DNA of 14,283 nt, from positions 1-14,283 of the forward strand of contig CAIYXE010000028.1 of the NCBI GenBank assembly GCA_903930095.1, written 5' to 3'. Below, piece by piece: positions 1-6,683 of this stretch; positions within the stretch are counted from its first letter, which is position 1; every line of letters begins with the position of its first letter. Under the pieces are notes generated by a model. It saw only the letters and a list, made by a program, of their open reading frames with translations. It made no database searches and was not told the DNA's origin. Source of the DNA: an uncultured Hyphomicrobiales bacterium. Lineage in GTDB: Bacteria > Pseudomonadota > Alphaproteobacteria > Rhizobiales > Aestuariivirgaceae. The translations under genes and the position numbers were made by a program.

Positions 1-218
1 ACCGAGGTGACGACGGAAATGCCGCGGGCGCGCTCGATCGACATCCAGTCGGAGCGGGTGCGGCGGCGGTCGCCCTTGGCGCGCACCTGGCCTGCGAGCT
101 GGATGGCGCCGCCGAACAGCAGCAGCTTTTCGGTCAGCGTGGTTTTGCCCGCGTCCGGGTGGGAGATGATGGCGAAGGTGCGCCTGCGCGCCACTTCCTG
201 TTCGAGCGGGTTGGTCAC
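1..218 (-). CDS. prfC: Peptide chain release factor 3 (RF3), N-terminal part, cut by window edge
   Basis: RF3 is the translational GTPase that recycles RF1/RF2 from the ribosome after termination. Only the first 72 codons are in the window; the rest lies to the left. Translating the minus strand from a GTG at 218 gives a protein with the GTPase P-loop HPDAGKTT at residues 20-27. A segment [17 protein letters not shown] follows at about 56-72, which covers the switch I/G2 region and is characteristic of RF3 rather than EF-G, TypA or LepA. The GTG start is supported by an AGGA ribosome binding site about 6 nt upstream and by alignment of the N-terminus with RF3. It is divergent from glk, with a 111-nt gap between the starts. 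Identity is confident; nothing can be said about the missing GTPase core and C-terminal domains. Confidence 0.93.
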   Translation of the reverse strand, partial: MTNPLEQEVARRRTFAIISHPDAGKTTLTEKLLLFGGAIQLAGQVRAKGDRRRTRSDWMSIERARGISVVTS

Positions 219-329
219 GGAATTCCTGAGGGTTCAAAGGGTTTGGGGATTACCTAGACGTGTTTTCGGGCAGGGTAAAGCTTGCCGAAACCCCGGCATC
301 GTGGCAGTTGAAGGGCCGGGGGAAAATCC

Positions 330-1277
330 ATGACGGAACTGGCACTTGTCGGCGATATCGGAGGCACCAATTCTCGCTTCGGGCTGGTGGAACCGGGGTC
401 AACCCAGCTGTCCCGCGTCGCCGTGCAGAAGAATGACAATTTCACCTCCCTGGAAGACTCGATTGCCGCCTATGTCCAGTCCCAGGGGCTGACGGGGCTG
501 GCCAGCGCCGCCGTGGCGGTGGCGGGTCCGGTCGAGGGCGAATGGGTGGCGCTGACCAATCGCGACTGGCGCTTCACGCGCGAAACGCTGCGGACAGCGG
601 CCAAGGCACGGAGCTTCCGCCTGCTCAATGATTTCGAGGCGCTGGCGCTGGCGCTGCCGCATCTGGCCGGCGACGACATCGTGCAGATCGGCGGCGAGAC
701 GCCCGCCAAACCCGCGGTCAAGATCGTGCTGGGGCCCGGCACCGGGCTTGGCATGGCAACGCTCGCCCCCCTGCCTGAAGGCGGCTGGATGGCGCTTCCG
801 GGCGAAGTTGGCCACATCAGCCTGCCGGTGCAGACGCGGGAGGAATTCGAGTGGCGCGAGAAGATGACGCTGCCCGGCGTGCTGTTCGAGTCGGAGGATG
901 CCATCACCGGCGGCGGGCTGCTGCGCATGTACCGCGCGGTGGCGGAACACCCGGCGCTGTCAACGCCTGAAGAGGTGCTGCAGGCAGCGCTGGCGGGAAC
1001 CGACGAGGCGGCAGTAAAGACGCTCGACCAGTTCATCACCTGGCTGGCGCGGATCGCGGGCGACGCTGCGATGACCATGCAGGCGCGTGGCGGGGTCTAC
1101 CTCGCAGGCGGAATCGCGCCCTCGATCGTGGATGTATTGAAGACGGGCACGTTCCGGACCATCTTTCAGGAGAAGGGCCGGCTGGCGCATGTGATGCGGC
1201 CCATTCCGGTCTATGTGATCGTCGACCGGTTCCCGGCCTTCAAGGGCTGTGCCGCGGCAATAGCAGACATGAGGTGA
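330..1277 (+). CDS. glk: Glucokinase (proteobacterial Glk type)
   Basis: Cytoplasmic ATP-dependent glucokinase that phosphorylates glucose to glucose-6-phosphate. The 315-aa product has the usual length of the Glk (PF02685) family. Visible motifs are the N-terminal phosphate-binding loop VGDIGGTNSRFG (7-18), the substrate segment LLNDFEALA (98-106) with the catalytic aspartate D101, the second phosphate loop LGPGTGLG (134-141), and the sugar-binding PGEVGHISLP (157-166) with E159 and H162. E189 also fits the position of a conserved sugar-contacting glutamate, and an adenosine-region LAGGIAPSI lies near 258-266. No ROK-type zinc cysteine cluster is seen, so this is Glk rather than a ROK kinase. 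The ATG at 330 follows a G-rich ribosome binding site (GGGGGA, about 7 nt upstream). The stop overlaps the ribosome binding site of pncA, so the two are probably cotranscribed. Confidence 0.93.
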   Translation: MTELALVGDIGGTNSRFGLVEPGSTQLSRVAVQKNDNFTSLEDSIAAYVQSQGLTGLASAAVAVAGPVEGEWVALTNRDWRFTRETLRTAAKARSFRLLNDFEALALALPHLAGDDIVQIGGETPAKPAVKIVLGPGTGLGMATLAPLPEGGWMALPGEVGHISLPVQTREEFEWREKMTLPGVLFESEDAITGGGLLRMYRAVAEHPALSTPEEVLQAALAGTDEAAVKTLDQFITWLARIAGDAAMTMQARGGVYLAGGIAPSIVDVLKTGTFRTIFQEKGRLAHVMRPIPVYVIVDRFPAFKGCAAAIADMR

Positions 1278-1281
1278 AGCC

Positions 1282-1887
1282 ATGTGGAAGGAAACCGACG
1301 TTCTCCTCGTTATCGATGTGCAGAATGATTTCTGCCCGGGCGGCAAGCTCGCGGTGCCGGGCGGCGAAGAGGTGGTGCCGCTCATCAACCGCCTGGCGCG
1401 CGGCTTCAAGCATGTTGTGCTGACGCAGGACTGGCACCCGGCGGAACACAAGTCCTTCGCGACCGCACACCCCGCCAAGAACCCCTTCGAGACCGCCATG
1501 ATGCACTACGGGCCGCAGACGCTGTGGCCGGACCACTGCATCCAGGACACACATGGTGCGGAATTCCACAAGGACCTGCACATTCCCAATGCAGAACTCA
1601 TCATCCGGAAAGGTTTCCGCGCGGAGATCGACAGCTATTCGGCTTTCTTCGAGAATGACCGCACGACGCCCACGGGGCTTGGCGGATACCTCACGGAGCG
1701 CGGCTTCCGGAAGGTCGTCTGTGTCGGCCTCGCCTTCGATTATTGCGTGCGCTTCTCGGCGGAGGATGCCAGGAAGCTCGGCTTCGACACCGAGGTGATC
1801 GAGGCTGCGTGCCGCTCGATCGACCTCGACGGTTCGGCCGATGCGGCGCGGCGCAGTTTCGCCGAGCACGGCATCGTTCTGGCCTGA
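1282..1887 (+). CDS. pncA: Nicotinamidase/pyrazinamidase
   Basis: Isochorismatase-fold amidase that hydrolyses nicotinamide to nicotinate and ammonia, feeding the Preiss-Handler route of NAD salvage; homologues also activate pyrazinamide. The 201-aa length is typical. The catalytic triad can be placed at D12 (in VIDVQNDF), K110 (RKGFRAEIDSYSAF) and C155 (GLAFDYCVRF). The metal-binding set is D50 and H52 in QDWHP, plus H85 in LWPDHC. All expected active-site residues are therefore present. The start ATG lies 4 nt after the glk stop, and the GAGGTGA ribosome binding site overlaps the last codons of glk, which implies cotranscription and probable translational coupling. The pairing of a hexokinase-type enzyme with NAD salvage is not an obvious pathway and may only reflect shared expression. 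Confidence 0.95.
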   Translation: MWKETDVLLVIDVQNDFCPGGKLAVPGGEEVVPLINRLARGFKHVVLTQDWHPAEHKSFATAHPAKNPFETAMMHYGPQTLWPDHCIQDTHGAEFHKDLHIPNAELIIRKGFRAEIDSYSAFFENDRTTPTGLGGYLTERGFRKVVCVGLAFDYCVRFSAEDARKLGFDTEVIEAACRSIDLDGSADAARRSFAEHGIVLA

Positions 1888-1973
1888 GTCCGGCCCGCCC
1901 ATGCGGAAAGCGCAGGGGTGGGCACGCTTGACGTGGATGTCATCTCGCGCCGCGGCGCGCTAACAGACTGGGC

Positions 1974-2855
1974 ATGACCCCCCGCATCAAGGGCATCCTG
2001 CTGATGGTGGCCTCCATGGTCATCTTCACCCTGCTGGATGCCGCCGCCAAGCACCTCGTGCAGACGCTGCCGCCGGCGGTTGCCGTGTTCGGGCGCTATC
2101 TGGTGGCCTTCGTCCTCTCCGTCCTGGTGATCATGCGCAAGGGCGGGCCGCAGCTGATGGCAACGCGGCACCCGGCACTTCAGGCCTTGCGCGGCGTGAT
2201 GCTGATGGCGGCGACGATGCTGAACTTCTTCGCCATCATGCACCTGCAACTGGCGCAGACGGCGGCGATCTTCTTCACCATTCCGCTGTGGGTCTGCGCA
2301 CTTTCCGTGCCGATCCTCGGCGAGCATGTGGGGCTCAGACGGTGGATCGCCGTGGCGGTGGGCTTCATGGGGGTGCTCGTCATCATGCGGCCGGGCAGCG
2401 ACAGCTTCCACTGGGCCATGCTGCTGTCCATCGCGTCATCCTTCTGCGGCGCCATCTATAACATCGTGACGCGCAAGGTGGGCGGGCGCGACCGGGCAGA
2501 GACATCGCTGTTCTATGTGGGCCTCGTGGGTGCAGCCGCGGGGGCTGTTCCCCTGCCCTTCGTATGGCAGACGCCGCAGGGAATGCAGTGGCTGCTGCTG
2601 GGCTTCATCGGGCTTGTGGGCACCATCGGGCACTTCATGCTGATCCAGGCGCACAGGCTGGCGCCCGCCAGCGTGCTCGCACCCTTCATGTATACGCAGA
2701 TCGTGTGGATGATCCTCGTCGGCTATCTCTTTTTCGGCGACGTGCCGGACTTCTGGACGCTGGCCGGCGCTGCCATCGTGGTGGCAAGCGGCCTCTTCGT
2801 GTTTGCGGGTGAGGCGCGGGGCGGGCTTAAGGATGTGCCTGCCCCGGTGGATTGA
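1974..2855 (+). CDS. EamA/DMT-superfamily membrane transporter
   Basis: Inner-membrane protein of the drug/metabolite transporter superfamily (EamA domain, formerly DUF6; RhaT/YdcZ/PecM-like). The 293-aa sequence is hydrophobic throughout and fits ten transmembrane helices arranged as two EamA repeats, about residues 5-138 and 147-280. It opens with IKGILLMVASMVIFTLLDA, and the first repeat ends with GVLVIMRPG, a typical repeat-end signature. The C-terminal repeat contains the common PFMYTQIVWMILVGYLFFGD segment (about 238-257). The substrate cannot be told from sequence; family members export amino acids, metabolites or drugs. It lies 86 nt after pncA on the same strand and could belong to the same transcript. 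No convincing ribosome binding site or promoter is visible before the ATG, so a slightly different start is possible. Confidence 0.85.
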   Translation: MTPRIKGILLMVASMVIFTLLDAAAKHLVQTLPPAVAVFGRYLVAFVLSVLVIMRKGGPQLMATRHPALQALRGVMLMAATMLNFFAIMHLQLAQTAAIFFTIPLWVCALSVPILGEHVGLRRWIAVAVGFMGVLVIMRPGSDSFHWAMLLSIASSFCGAIYNIVTRKVGGRDRAETSLFYVGLVGAAAGAVPLPFVWQTPQGMQWLLLGFIGLVGTIGHFMLIQAHRLAPASVLAPFMYTQIVWMILVGYLFFGDVPDFWTLAGAAIVVASGLFVFAGEARGGLKDVPAPVD

Positions 2856-2867
2856 GATCGCCGTAGC

Positions 2868-2947
2868 CTCACCTTGCCCGGACTTGATCCGGGCATCCTT
2901 TCCGCGGCCACAAAAAGGATGGCCGGGTCAAGCCCGGCCATGGTGAG
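2868..2947. repeat. Palindromic intergenic repeat in convergent gap (alphaproteobacterial type)
   Basis: Two 34-nt arms (2868-2901 and 2914-2947) form an inverted repeat around a 12-nt spacer, bounded by CTCACC and GGTGAG. Each arm is itself a short hairpin: GCCCGGA-CTTGA-TCCGGGC (2876-2894), and ATGGCCGGG-TCAAG-CCCGGCCAT (2919-2941). The arms differ at five positions, and four of these form two base pairs whose partners changed together, so each short hairpin stays paired. It lies between the EamA gene and the aldehyde dehydrogenase, which converge here, and could act as a two-way terminator although no T-tract follows. Elements of this appearance are common between genes in alphaproteobacteria (from memory). 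Translated, they give spurious 'PGLDPGI' and 'MAGSSPAM' peptides. Confidence 0.85.
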
Positions 2948-2972
2948 ATGTTGTGTGAGATCTTTTGGGGTC

Positions 2973-4409
2973 TTAAGCCAGTGTATAGGCCGTCTTGATC
3001 GACGTGTAGAAGTCCACCGCATGGCGCCCCTGCTCGCGTGCGCCGTAGCTCGAGCCTTTCCGGCCGCCAAAGGGCACGTGGTAGTCCACACCCGCCGTGG
3101 CGAGGTTCACCATCACCATGCCGGCGGCTGACTTCTTGCGGAAGTCACTGGCATGCTTCAGCGAGGTGGTGATGATGCCGGAGGAGAGGCCGAAGGCCGT
3201 ATCGTTCGCAACACTCAGCGCCTCGTCGTAGGACTCGACCTTGATGACGGAGGCGACGGGGCCGAAAACCTCTTCCTGGTTGATGCGCATGTCGTTCTTC
3301 GTGCCGGTGAACAGCGCGGGGCTGAGGTAATGGCCCTTGGTGTCGCGGTTCAGCCGCTCGCCGCCCCAGGCGAGTTCGCAGCCTTCGTCGCGCGCGATCT
3401 GGATATAGCGCTCGTCCTGCGCCATTTGGGCTTCGTCGACAACGGGGCCGATCACCGTACCCTCCTTCAGGGCGTGGTCCACCTTCAGCTTCTTCATGCC
3501 GTCCACCATGCGCTCGACAAAGGCGTCATGCACTTTTGACTGAACGATGAGGCGGGAGGACGCCGTGCAGCGCTGGCCCGTCTGATAGAAGGCGCCGTCG
3601 AGGGCGGCAGCCACCGCGATGTCGAGGTTGGCGTCGTCCATCACGACGAGCGGGTTCTTGCCGCCCATCTCCAGCTGGAACTTGGCGCCGCGGGAGGCGC
3701 AGGCCATGGCGACTTTTCCGCCCGTCTCCACCGACCCCGTGAACGAGACCGCATTCACATCACGCGACTCCAGCATCGTCTGGCCCACGACGGAGCCGCG
3801 GCCCATCACGAGGTTGAACACGCCCTTCGGAATCCCTGCGCGCGAGATGATCTCTGACAATGCCCAGGCGGAGCCTGGCACGAGGTCCGCGGGCTTGAAG
3901 ACGACCGCGTTTCCAAAGGCCAGAGCCGGGGCCATCTTCCAGGCCGGGATGGCGATGGGGAAGTTCCACGGGCAGATGAGGCCGACGACGCCCAGCGGCT
4001 CCCGCGTGATGGTGACGTCCACGCCGGGGCGGATGGAGGAGATGGCCACACCTTCCACGCGCAGCGCCTCCTGCGCGAAGAACTTGAAGATCTGCGCGGC
4101 GCGCATCGTCTCGGCGAGGCCGTTGGCGAGCGGCTTTCCCTCCTCGCGCGACAGCAGCCGGCCGATCTCGTCCTTGCGCGCCAGAAGCTCGGTGCCGATC
4201 AACTCCAGCGCATCCGCCCTCGCCTGCGGGGTCGCTGCGGCCCAGGCGGGCTGGGCGGCCTTTGCAGCGGCAATGGCGGCTTCCGTTTGCGCCTTGTCGG
4301 CCTGGGCATATTCGCCGACGATGTCGGTGATGTCGGACGGGTTGATGTTCTCCCGAACGCCCTTGCCCTCAAGCCATTCGCCATTGATGTAATTGCGGTG
4401 CAGCGCCAT
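2973..4409 (-). CDS. NAD(P)-dependent aldehyde dehydrogenase (non-acylating, ketoglutarate-semialdehyde-dehydrogenase-like)
   Basis: Cytoplasmic oxidoreductase that oxidises an aldehyde to the carboxylate with NAD(P)+. The 478-aa length is normal for the ALDH superfamily. Catalytic features are visible: PWNFP with N149, cofactor-binding K172 in FKPADLVPG, FTGS (223-226), the general base E247 in LEMGGKNP, and the nucleophile C281 in GQRCTASSR. EEVFGPV and PFGGRKGSSYG lie further along. The C-terminal stretch AGVDYHVPFGGRKGSSYG with REQGRHAVDFYTSIKTAY recalls ALDHs annotated as 2,5-dioxovalerate (alpha-ketoglutarate semialdehyde) dehydrogenase, but substrate assignment from memory is weak. The CoA-acylating methylmalonate-semialdehyde type is unlikely because the motifs are those of non-acylating enzymes. 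The start is supported by GGAG about 8 nt upstream. It is divergent from the reductase-aminotransferase-matB operon, which may supply its substrate. Confidence 0.9.
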   Translation of the reverse strand: MALHRNYINGEWLEGKGVRENINPSDITDIVGEYAQADKAQTEAAIAAAKAAQPAWAAATPQARADALELIGTELLARKDEIGRLLSREEGKPLANGLAETMRAAQIFKFFAQEALRVEGVAISSIRPGVDVTITREPLGVVGLICPWNFPIAIPAWKMAPALAFGNAVVFKPADLVPGSAWALSEIISRAGIPKGVFNLVMGRGSVVGQTMLESRDVNAVSFTGSVETGGKVAMACASRGAKFQLEMGGKNPLVVMDDANLDIAVAAALDGAFYQTGQRCTASSRLIVQSKVHDAFVERMVDGMKKLKVDHALKEGTVIGPVVDEAQMAQDERYIQIARDEGCELAWGGERLNRDTKGHYLSPALFTGTKNDMRINQEEVFGPVASVIKVESYDEALSVANDTAFGLSSGIITTSLKHASDFRKKSAAGMVMVNLATAGVDYHVPFGGRKGSSYGAREQGRHAVDFYTSIKTAYTLA

Positions 4410-4437
4410 AGTGAAAACTCCAGGTTCGTTTTGTTTG

Positions 4438-4602
4438 CCCTCATCGTCCTCTCCTGCGAAGCGGGAGAGGAGGGGGCCCCAACGAAGTTGGGGTAGCTGA
4501 GGGAAAGCGGGCTCCGGACGGTGTGCGGCGTCCGCTTCCCCTCATCTCCCCGTTGTGTTCCACAACGGGTCCCTTCTTCTCCCGCTGCAGGAGCGGGAGA
4601 AG
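4438..4602. repeat. Paired, inverted composite repeat with four hairpins in divergent gap
   Basis: Two copies of a two-hairpin unit lie head to head. Unit 1 (4438-4503) is enclosed by CCCTCA/TGAGGG. It holds hairpin A (stem CCTCTCCTGC/GCGGGAGAGG, loop GAA, 4448-4470) and hairpin B (CCCCAAC-GAA-GTTGGGG, 4477-4493). Unit 2 (about 4540-4602) is in the opposite orientation: hairpin C (CCCGTTGTG-TTC-CACAACGGG, 4549-4569) matches B with the complementary loop TTC, and hairpin D (CTTCTCCCGCT/AGCGGGAGAAG, 4576-4602) matches A. The spacer at 4504-4540 is also partly dyadic (GGACG/CGTCC and CCGCTTCC). Stem bases differ between copies but remain paired. The element fills most of the 241-nt gap between the divergent ALDH and reductase genes. 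Such CTCTCCC/GGGAGAG repeats are common in alphaproteobacterial intergenic DNA (from memory). Confidence 0.85.
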
Positions 4603-4650
4603 ACGTCAAGTTCACCGCTTGCTTAATGGCGGCAGAGGAGCGAGGCAAGC

Positions 4651-5514
4651 ATGCATGTCGGGCTGATCGGTGCTGGGATGATGGGCCATGGCATGGCGGC
4701 CAATCTCCTCAAACATGGCCACCAGGTGAGCGTGATCGCCCACCGCAACCGGGTGCCCGTCGAGGACCTTGTGGGAAGGGGTGCGCGCGAGGTGCATTCC
4801 CTGAAGGAGATGGCCGAGGCCGAGGTGATCCTGCTCTGCGTGACCACGTCGAAGGTGGTGGAGGAGACGCTGACGCAGCTCACACCGCACCTCAGTCCCG
4901 GGCACATCATCCTCGATGCCGGAACCTCCGCACCGGCGGCCACCAAGCGGCTGGCGCACGCGCTTGATGCCGTGGGGGTCGCCTACGCCGACATTCCGCT
5001 GACGGGCGGGCCGGAACAGGCCGAGCAGGGCGTGCTGGGTGTGCTGTGCGGGGCAAGCCCGGAGACCTTCGACCGCATCCGGCCGCTGCTCGCCTGCTTT
5101 GCCACCACCATCCGGCATTTCGGGCCGCCCGGCTCCGGCCACACGGCCAAGCTCATTTCCAACTATCTCGTCACCGGCATGGTGGCGCTGGTGGCGGAGG
5201 CCTTCGGCGCCGCACGGGCCGCACAGATCGACTGGAAGGACCTTTATGAAGTGATGCTCAACGGCTCCGGCAATTCCGGCGTGCTGCGCAAGATGGTGGA
5301 ACCGGCGCTGAAGGGCGACTTCGACGGCTACCGTTTCGCACTTGCGAATGCCGCCAAGGACATCGGTTACTATGCCGCGCTGGCGGAAAGTCTGGGTTGC
5401 GCCTCAGGGCTGACGGAATCCGTTGCAGAAGTCTTCGCCCGCGCCGTAGAAACAGGCCATGGCGGACGGAACGTCAGCCACCTGCTTGACCCCGCAATCG
5501 ACGATGTGAGCTGA
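4651..5514 (+). CDS. 3-Hydroxyisobutyrate-dehydrogenase-family NAD(P)-dependent reductase
   Basis: Member of the beta-hydroxyacid dehydrogenase family (3-hydroxyisobutyrate, tartronate-semialdehyde, 6-phosphogluconate and succinic-semialdehyde reductases). It would interconvert a beta-hydroxy acid and the matching semialdehyde in the cytoplasm. The 287-aa length is typical. The Rossmann motif GLIGAGMMGHGMA spans 4-16. Arginines just after the second beta strand (HRNR, 31-34) favour NADPH over NADH. LDAGTSAPA (89-96) corresponds to the family substrate-contact segment, IPLTGGPEQAEQG (115-127) to the substrate loop, and GHTAKLISNYLVTG (163-176) carries the catalytic lysine K167 and N171. A strong GAGGAGCGAGG ribosome binding site precedes the ATG. 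It is first gene of an operon: its stop TGA overlaps the next ATG by one base. The exact substrate is unresolved. Confidence 0.87.
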   Translation: MHVGLIGAGMMGHGMAANLLKHGHQVSVIAHRNRVPVEDLVGRGAREVHSLKEMAEAEVILLCVTTSKVVEETLTQLTPHLSPGHIILDAGTSAPAATKRLAHALDAVGVAYADIPLTGGPEQAEQGVLGVLCGASPETFDRIRPLLACFATTIRHFGPPGSGHTAKLISNYLVTGMVALVAEAFGAARAAQIDWKDLYEVMLNGSGNSGVLRKMVEPALKGDFDGYRFALANAAKDIGYYAALAESLGCASGLTESVAEVFARAVETGHGGRNVSHLLDPAIDDVS

Positions 5515-6683
5515 TGTTGAAAATCAATCCTGCCGTGGCGGCCATCGAAGAAGAAACCGCCTTCACCGTGCTCGACCGCGCAAATGCGCTGAAGGCCAAG
5601 GGCCACCCGGTCATCAATCTCGGCATCGGGCAACCGGACTTCACCCCGCCGAAGCATATTCTGGAAGCCGCCGAGAAGGCGGTGCGCGACGGCCCGCACG
5701 GCTACACCAGCCCGCAAGGCCTGCCCGTGCTGCGCGACGCCGTGGCGCAATATGTGGGCAGGCGCTTCAATGCGCCTAGCTCGGGCGAGGAAGTGGTGAT
5801 CGTGCCGGGCGGCAAGGTGACCTTCTATTTCGCCTGCCAGATGTTTGGCGGTCCCGGCGCCGAGATCCTCTATCCTGATCCCGGCTTCCCGCCCTATCGC
5901 GATGCGGCGCGCTCCAGCGGTGCGACGGCGGTGCCCTACCCCATCCGCGAGGAGAAGGACTTCGGCTTCGACGCGGAAGAGGTGCTTTCGCTCATTACCC
6001 CCGCCACGCGGCTCATCATCATCAACTCGCCGGCCAACCCCACGGGCGGCGTCGTCTCCCGCGCGGAGATCACCAAGCTGGCGCATGGGCTGGCGAAGCA
6101 CCCGAACGTCGCCATTCTTTCGGACGAGATCTACAGCCACCAGGTCTATGACGGGGTTGACTTCGTGAGCTTCCTCTCCTTCCCGGAACTCAGGGACCGC
6201 ACCATCATCCTCGACGGCTGGTCGAAGACATTCGCGATGACGGGCTGGCGTCTCGGTTTTGGGATCTGGCCGAAGCACCTGATCGAATATGTGAAGAAGC
6301 TCATCACGGTCGACCATTCCTGCACCAGTGTCGCCACCCAGATGGCGGGGCTTGCGGCCATCACCGGGCCGATGGACGAGATCGAGGGCTTCCGGAAAAG
6401 CTTCCAGAAGCGCCGCGACATCGTGGTGAAAGGGCTGAACGACATCAAGGGCGTGCGCTGCCGCGTGCCGGGTGGGGCCTTCTATGCCTTCCCCAACATC
6501 TCAGGCACCGGCTGGCAATCACGCGATCTGGCGCGCGAGCTGCTGGACAAGGCTTACGTTGCATTGATCTTCGGCGACAGTTTCGGCGCCAATGGCAAGG
6601 GCTTCATGCGGCTGTCCTATGCGGCGAGCGAGGCGGACATCGTCGAAGCCCTCAAGCGCATGAAGGCCTTCATCGAGGCATGA
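5514..6683 (+). CDS. Class I/II PLP-dependent aminotransferase (aspartate aminotransferase fold)
   Basis: Fold-type I transaminase of 389 aa, the normal size for the AspC/AAT-I subfamily. Visible residues are the N-terminal NLGIGQPDF (35-43), the PLP-phosphate and ring contacts N175 in SPANPTGG, D204 and Y207 in SDEIYSHQVY, the Schiff-base lysine K238 in DGWSKTFAMTGWRLGF, and R366 in GFMRLSYA, which binds the substrate alpha-carboxylate. The active site is therefore complete. The amino donor and acceptor cannot be read from sequence; annotation as an aspartate aminotransferase should not be taken literally. It starts on the last base of the preceding stop and ends with a 4-nt ATGA overlap into matB. 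This translational coupling argues that its product or substrate lies on the same route as the reductase and the acyl-CoA synthetase. Confidence 0.92.
   Translation: MLKINPAVAAIEEETAFTVLDRANALKAKGHPVINLGIGQPDFTPPKHILEAAEKAVRDGPHGYTSPQGLPVLRDAVAQYVGRRFNAPSSGEEVVIVPGGKVTFYFACQMFGGPGAEILYPDPGFPPYRDAARSSGATAVPYPIREEKDFGFDAEEVLSLITPATRLIIINSPANPTGGVVSRAEITKLAHGLAKHPNVAILSDEIYSHQVYDGVDFVSFLSFPELRDRTIILDGWSKTFAMTGWRLGFGIWPKHLIEYVKKLITVDHSCTSVATQMAGLAAITGPMDEIEGFRKSFQKRRDIVVKGLNDIKGVRCRVPGGAFYAFPNISGTGWQSRDLARELLDKAYVALIFGDSFGANGKGFMRLSYAASEADIVEALKRMKAFIEA

Noticed and set aside
264..290. Weak hairpin TTTCGG/CCGAAA upstream of glk
   Set aside because: Only six base pairs with a long loop; no T-tract and no match to a regulatory element I recognise.
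1888..1973. Possible promoter before the EamA gene (TTGACG at 1928-1933)
   Set aside because: The nearest -10-like sequence, TAACAG at 1961, is about 27 nt away, and nothing suitable lies 16-18 nt downstream.
2874..3131. Small plus-strand ORF (85 aa) starting MPGLDPGIL, after the EamA gene
   Set aside because: Its N-terminus is the translated palindromic repeat and its C-terminus is antisense to the aldehyde dehydrogenase; a known type of false gene.
4521..4967. Plus-strand frame starting in the paired repeat and running into the reductase gene
   Set aside because: It overlaps the reductase in another frame and starts within hairpin repeats; no domain is seen, while the reductase frame has clear motifs and a strong ribosome binding site.
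5370..6317. A 315-codon minus-strand frame opposite the aminotransferase
   Set aside because: Antisense to a complete aminotransferase with all active-site residues; the translation shows only Arg/His/Asp-rich shadow composition.
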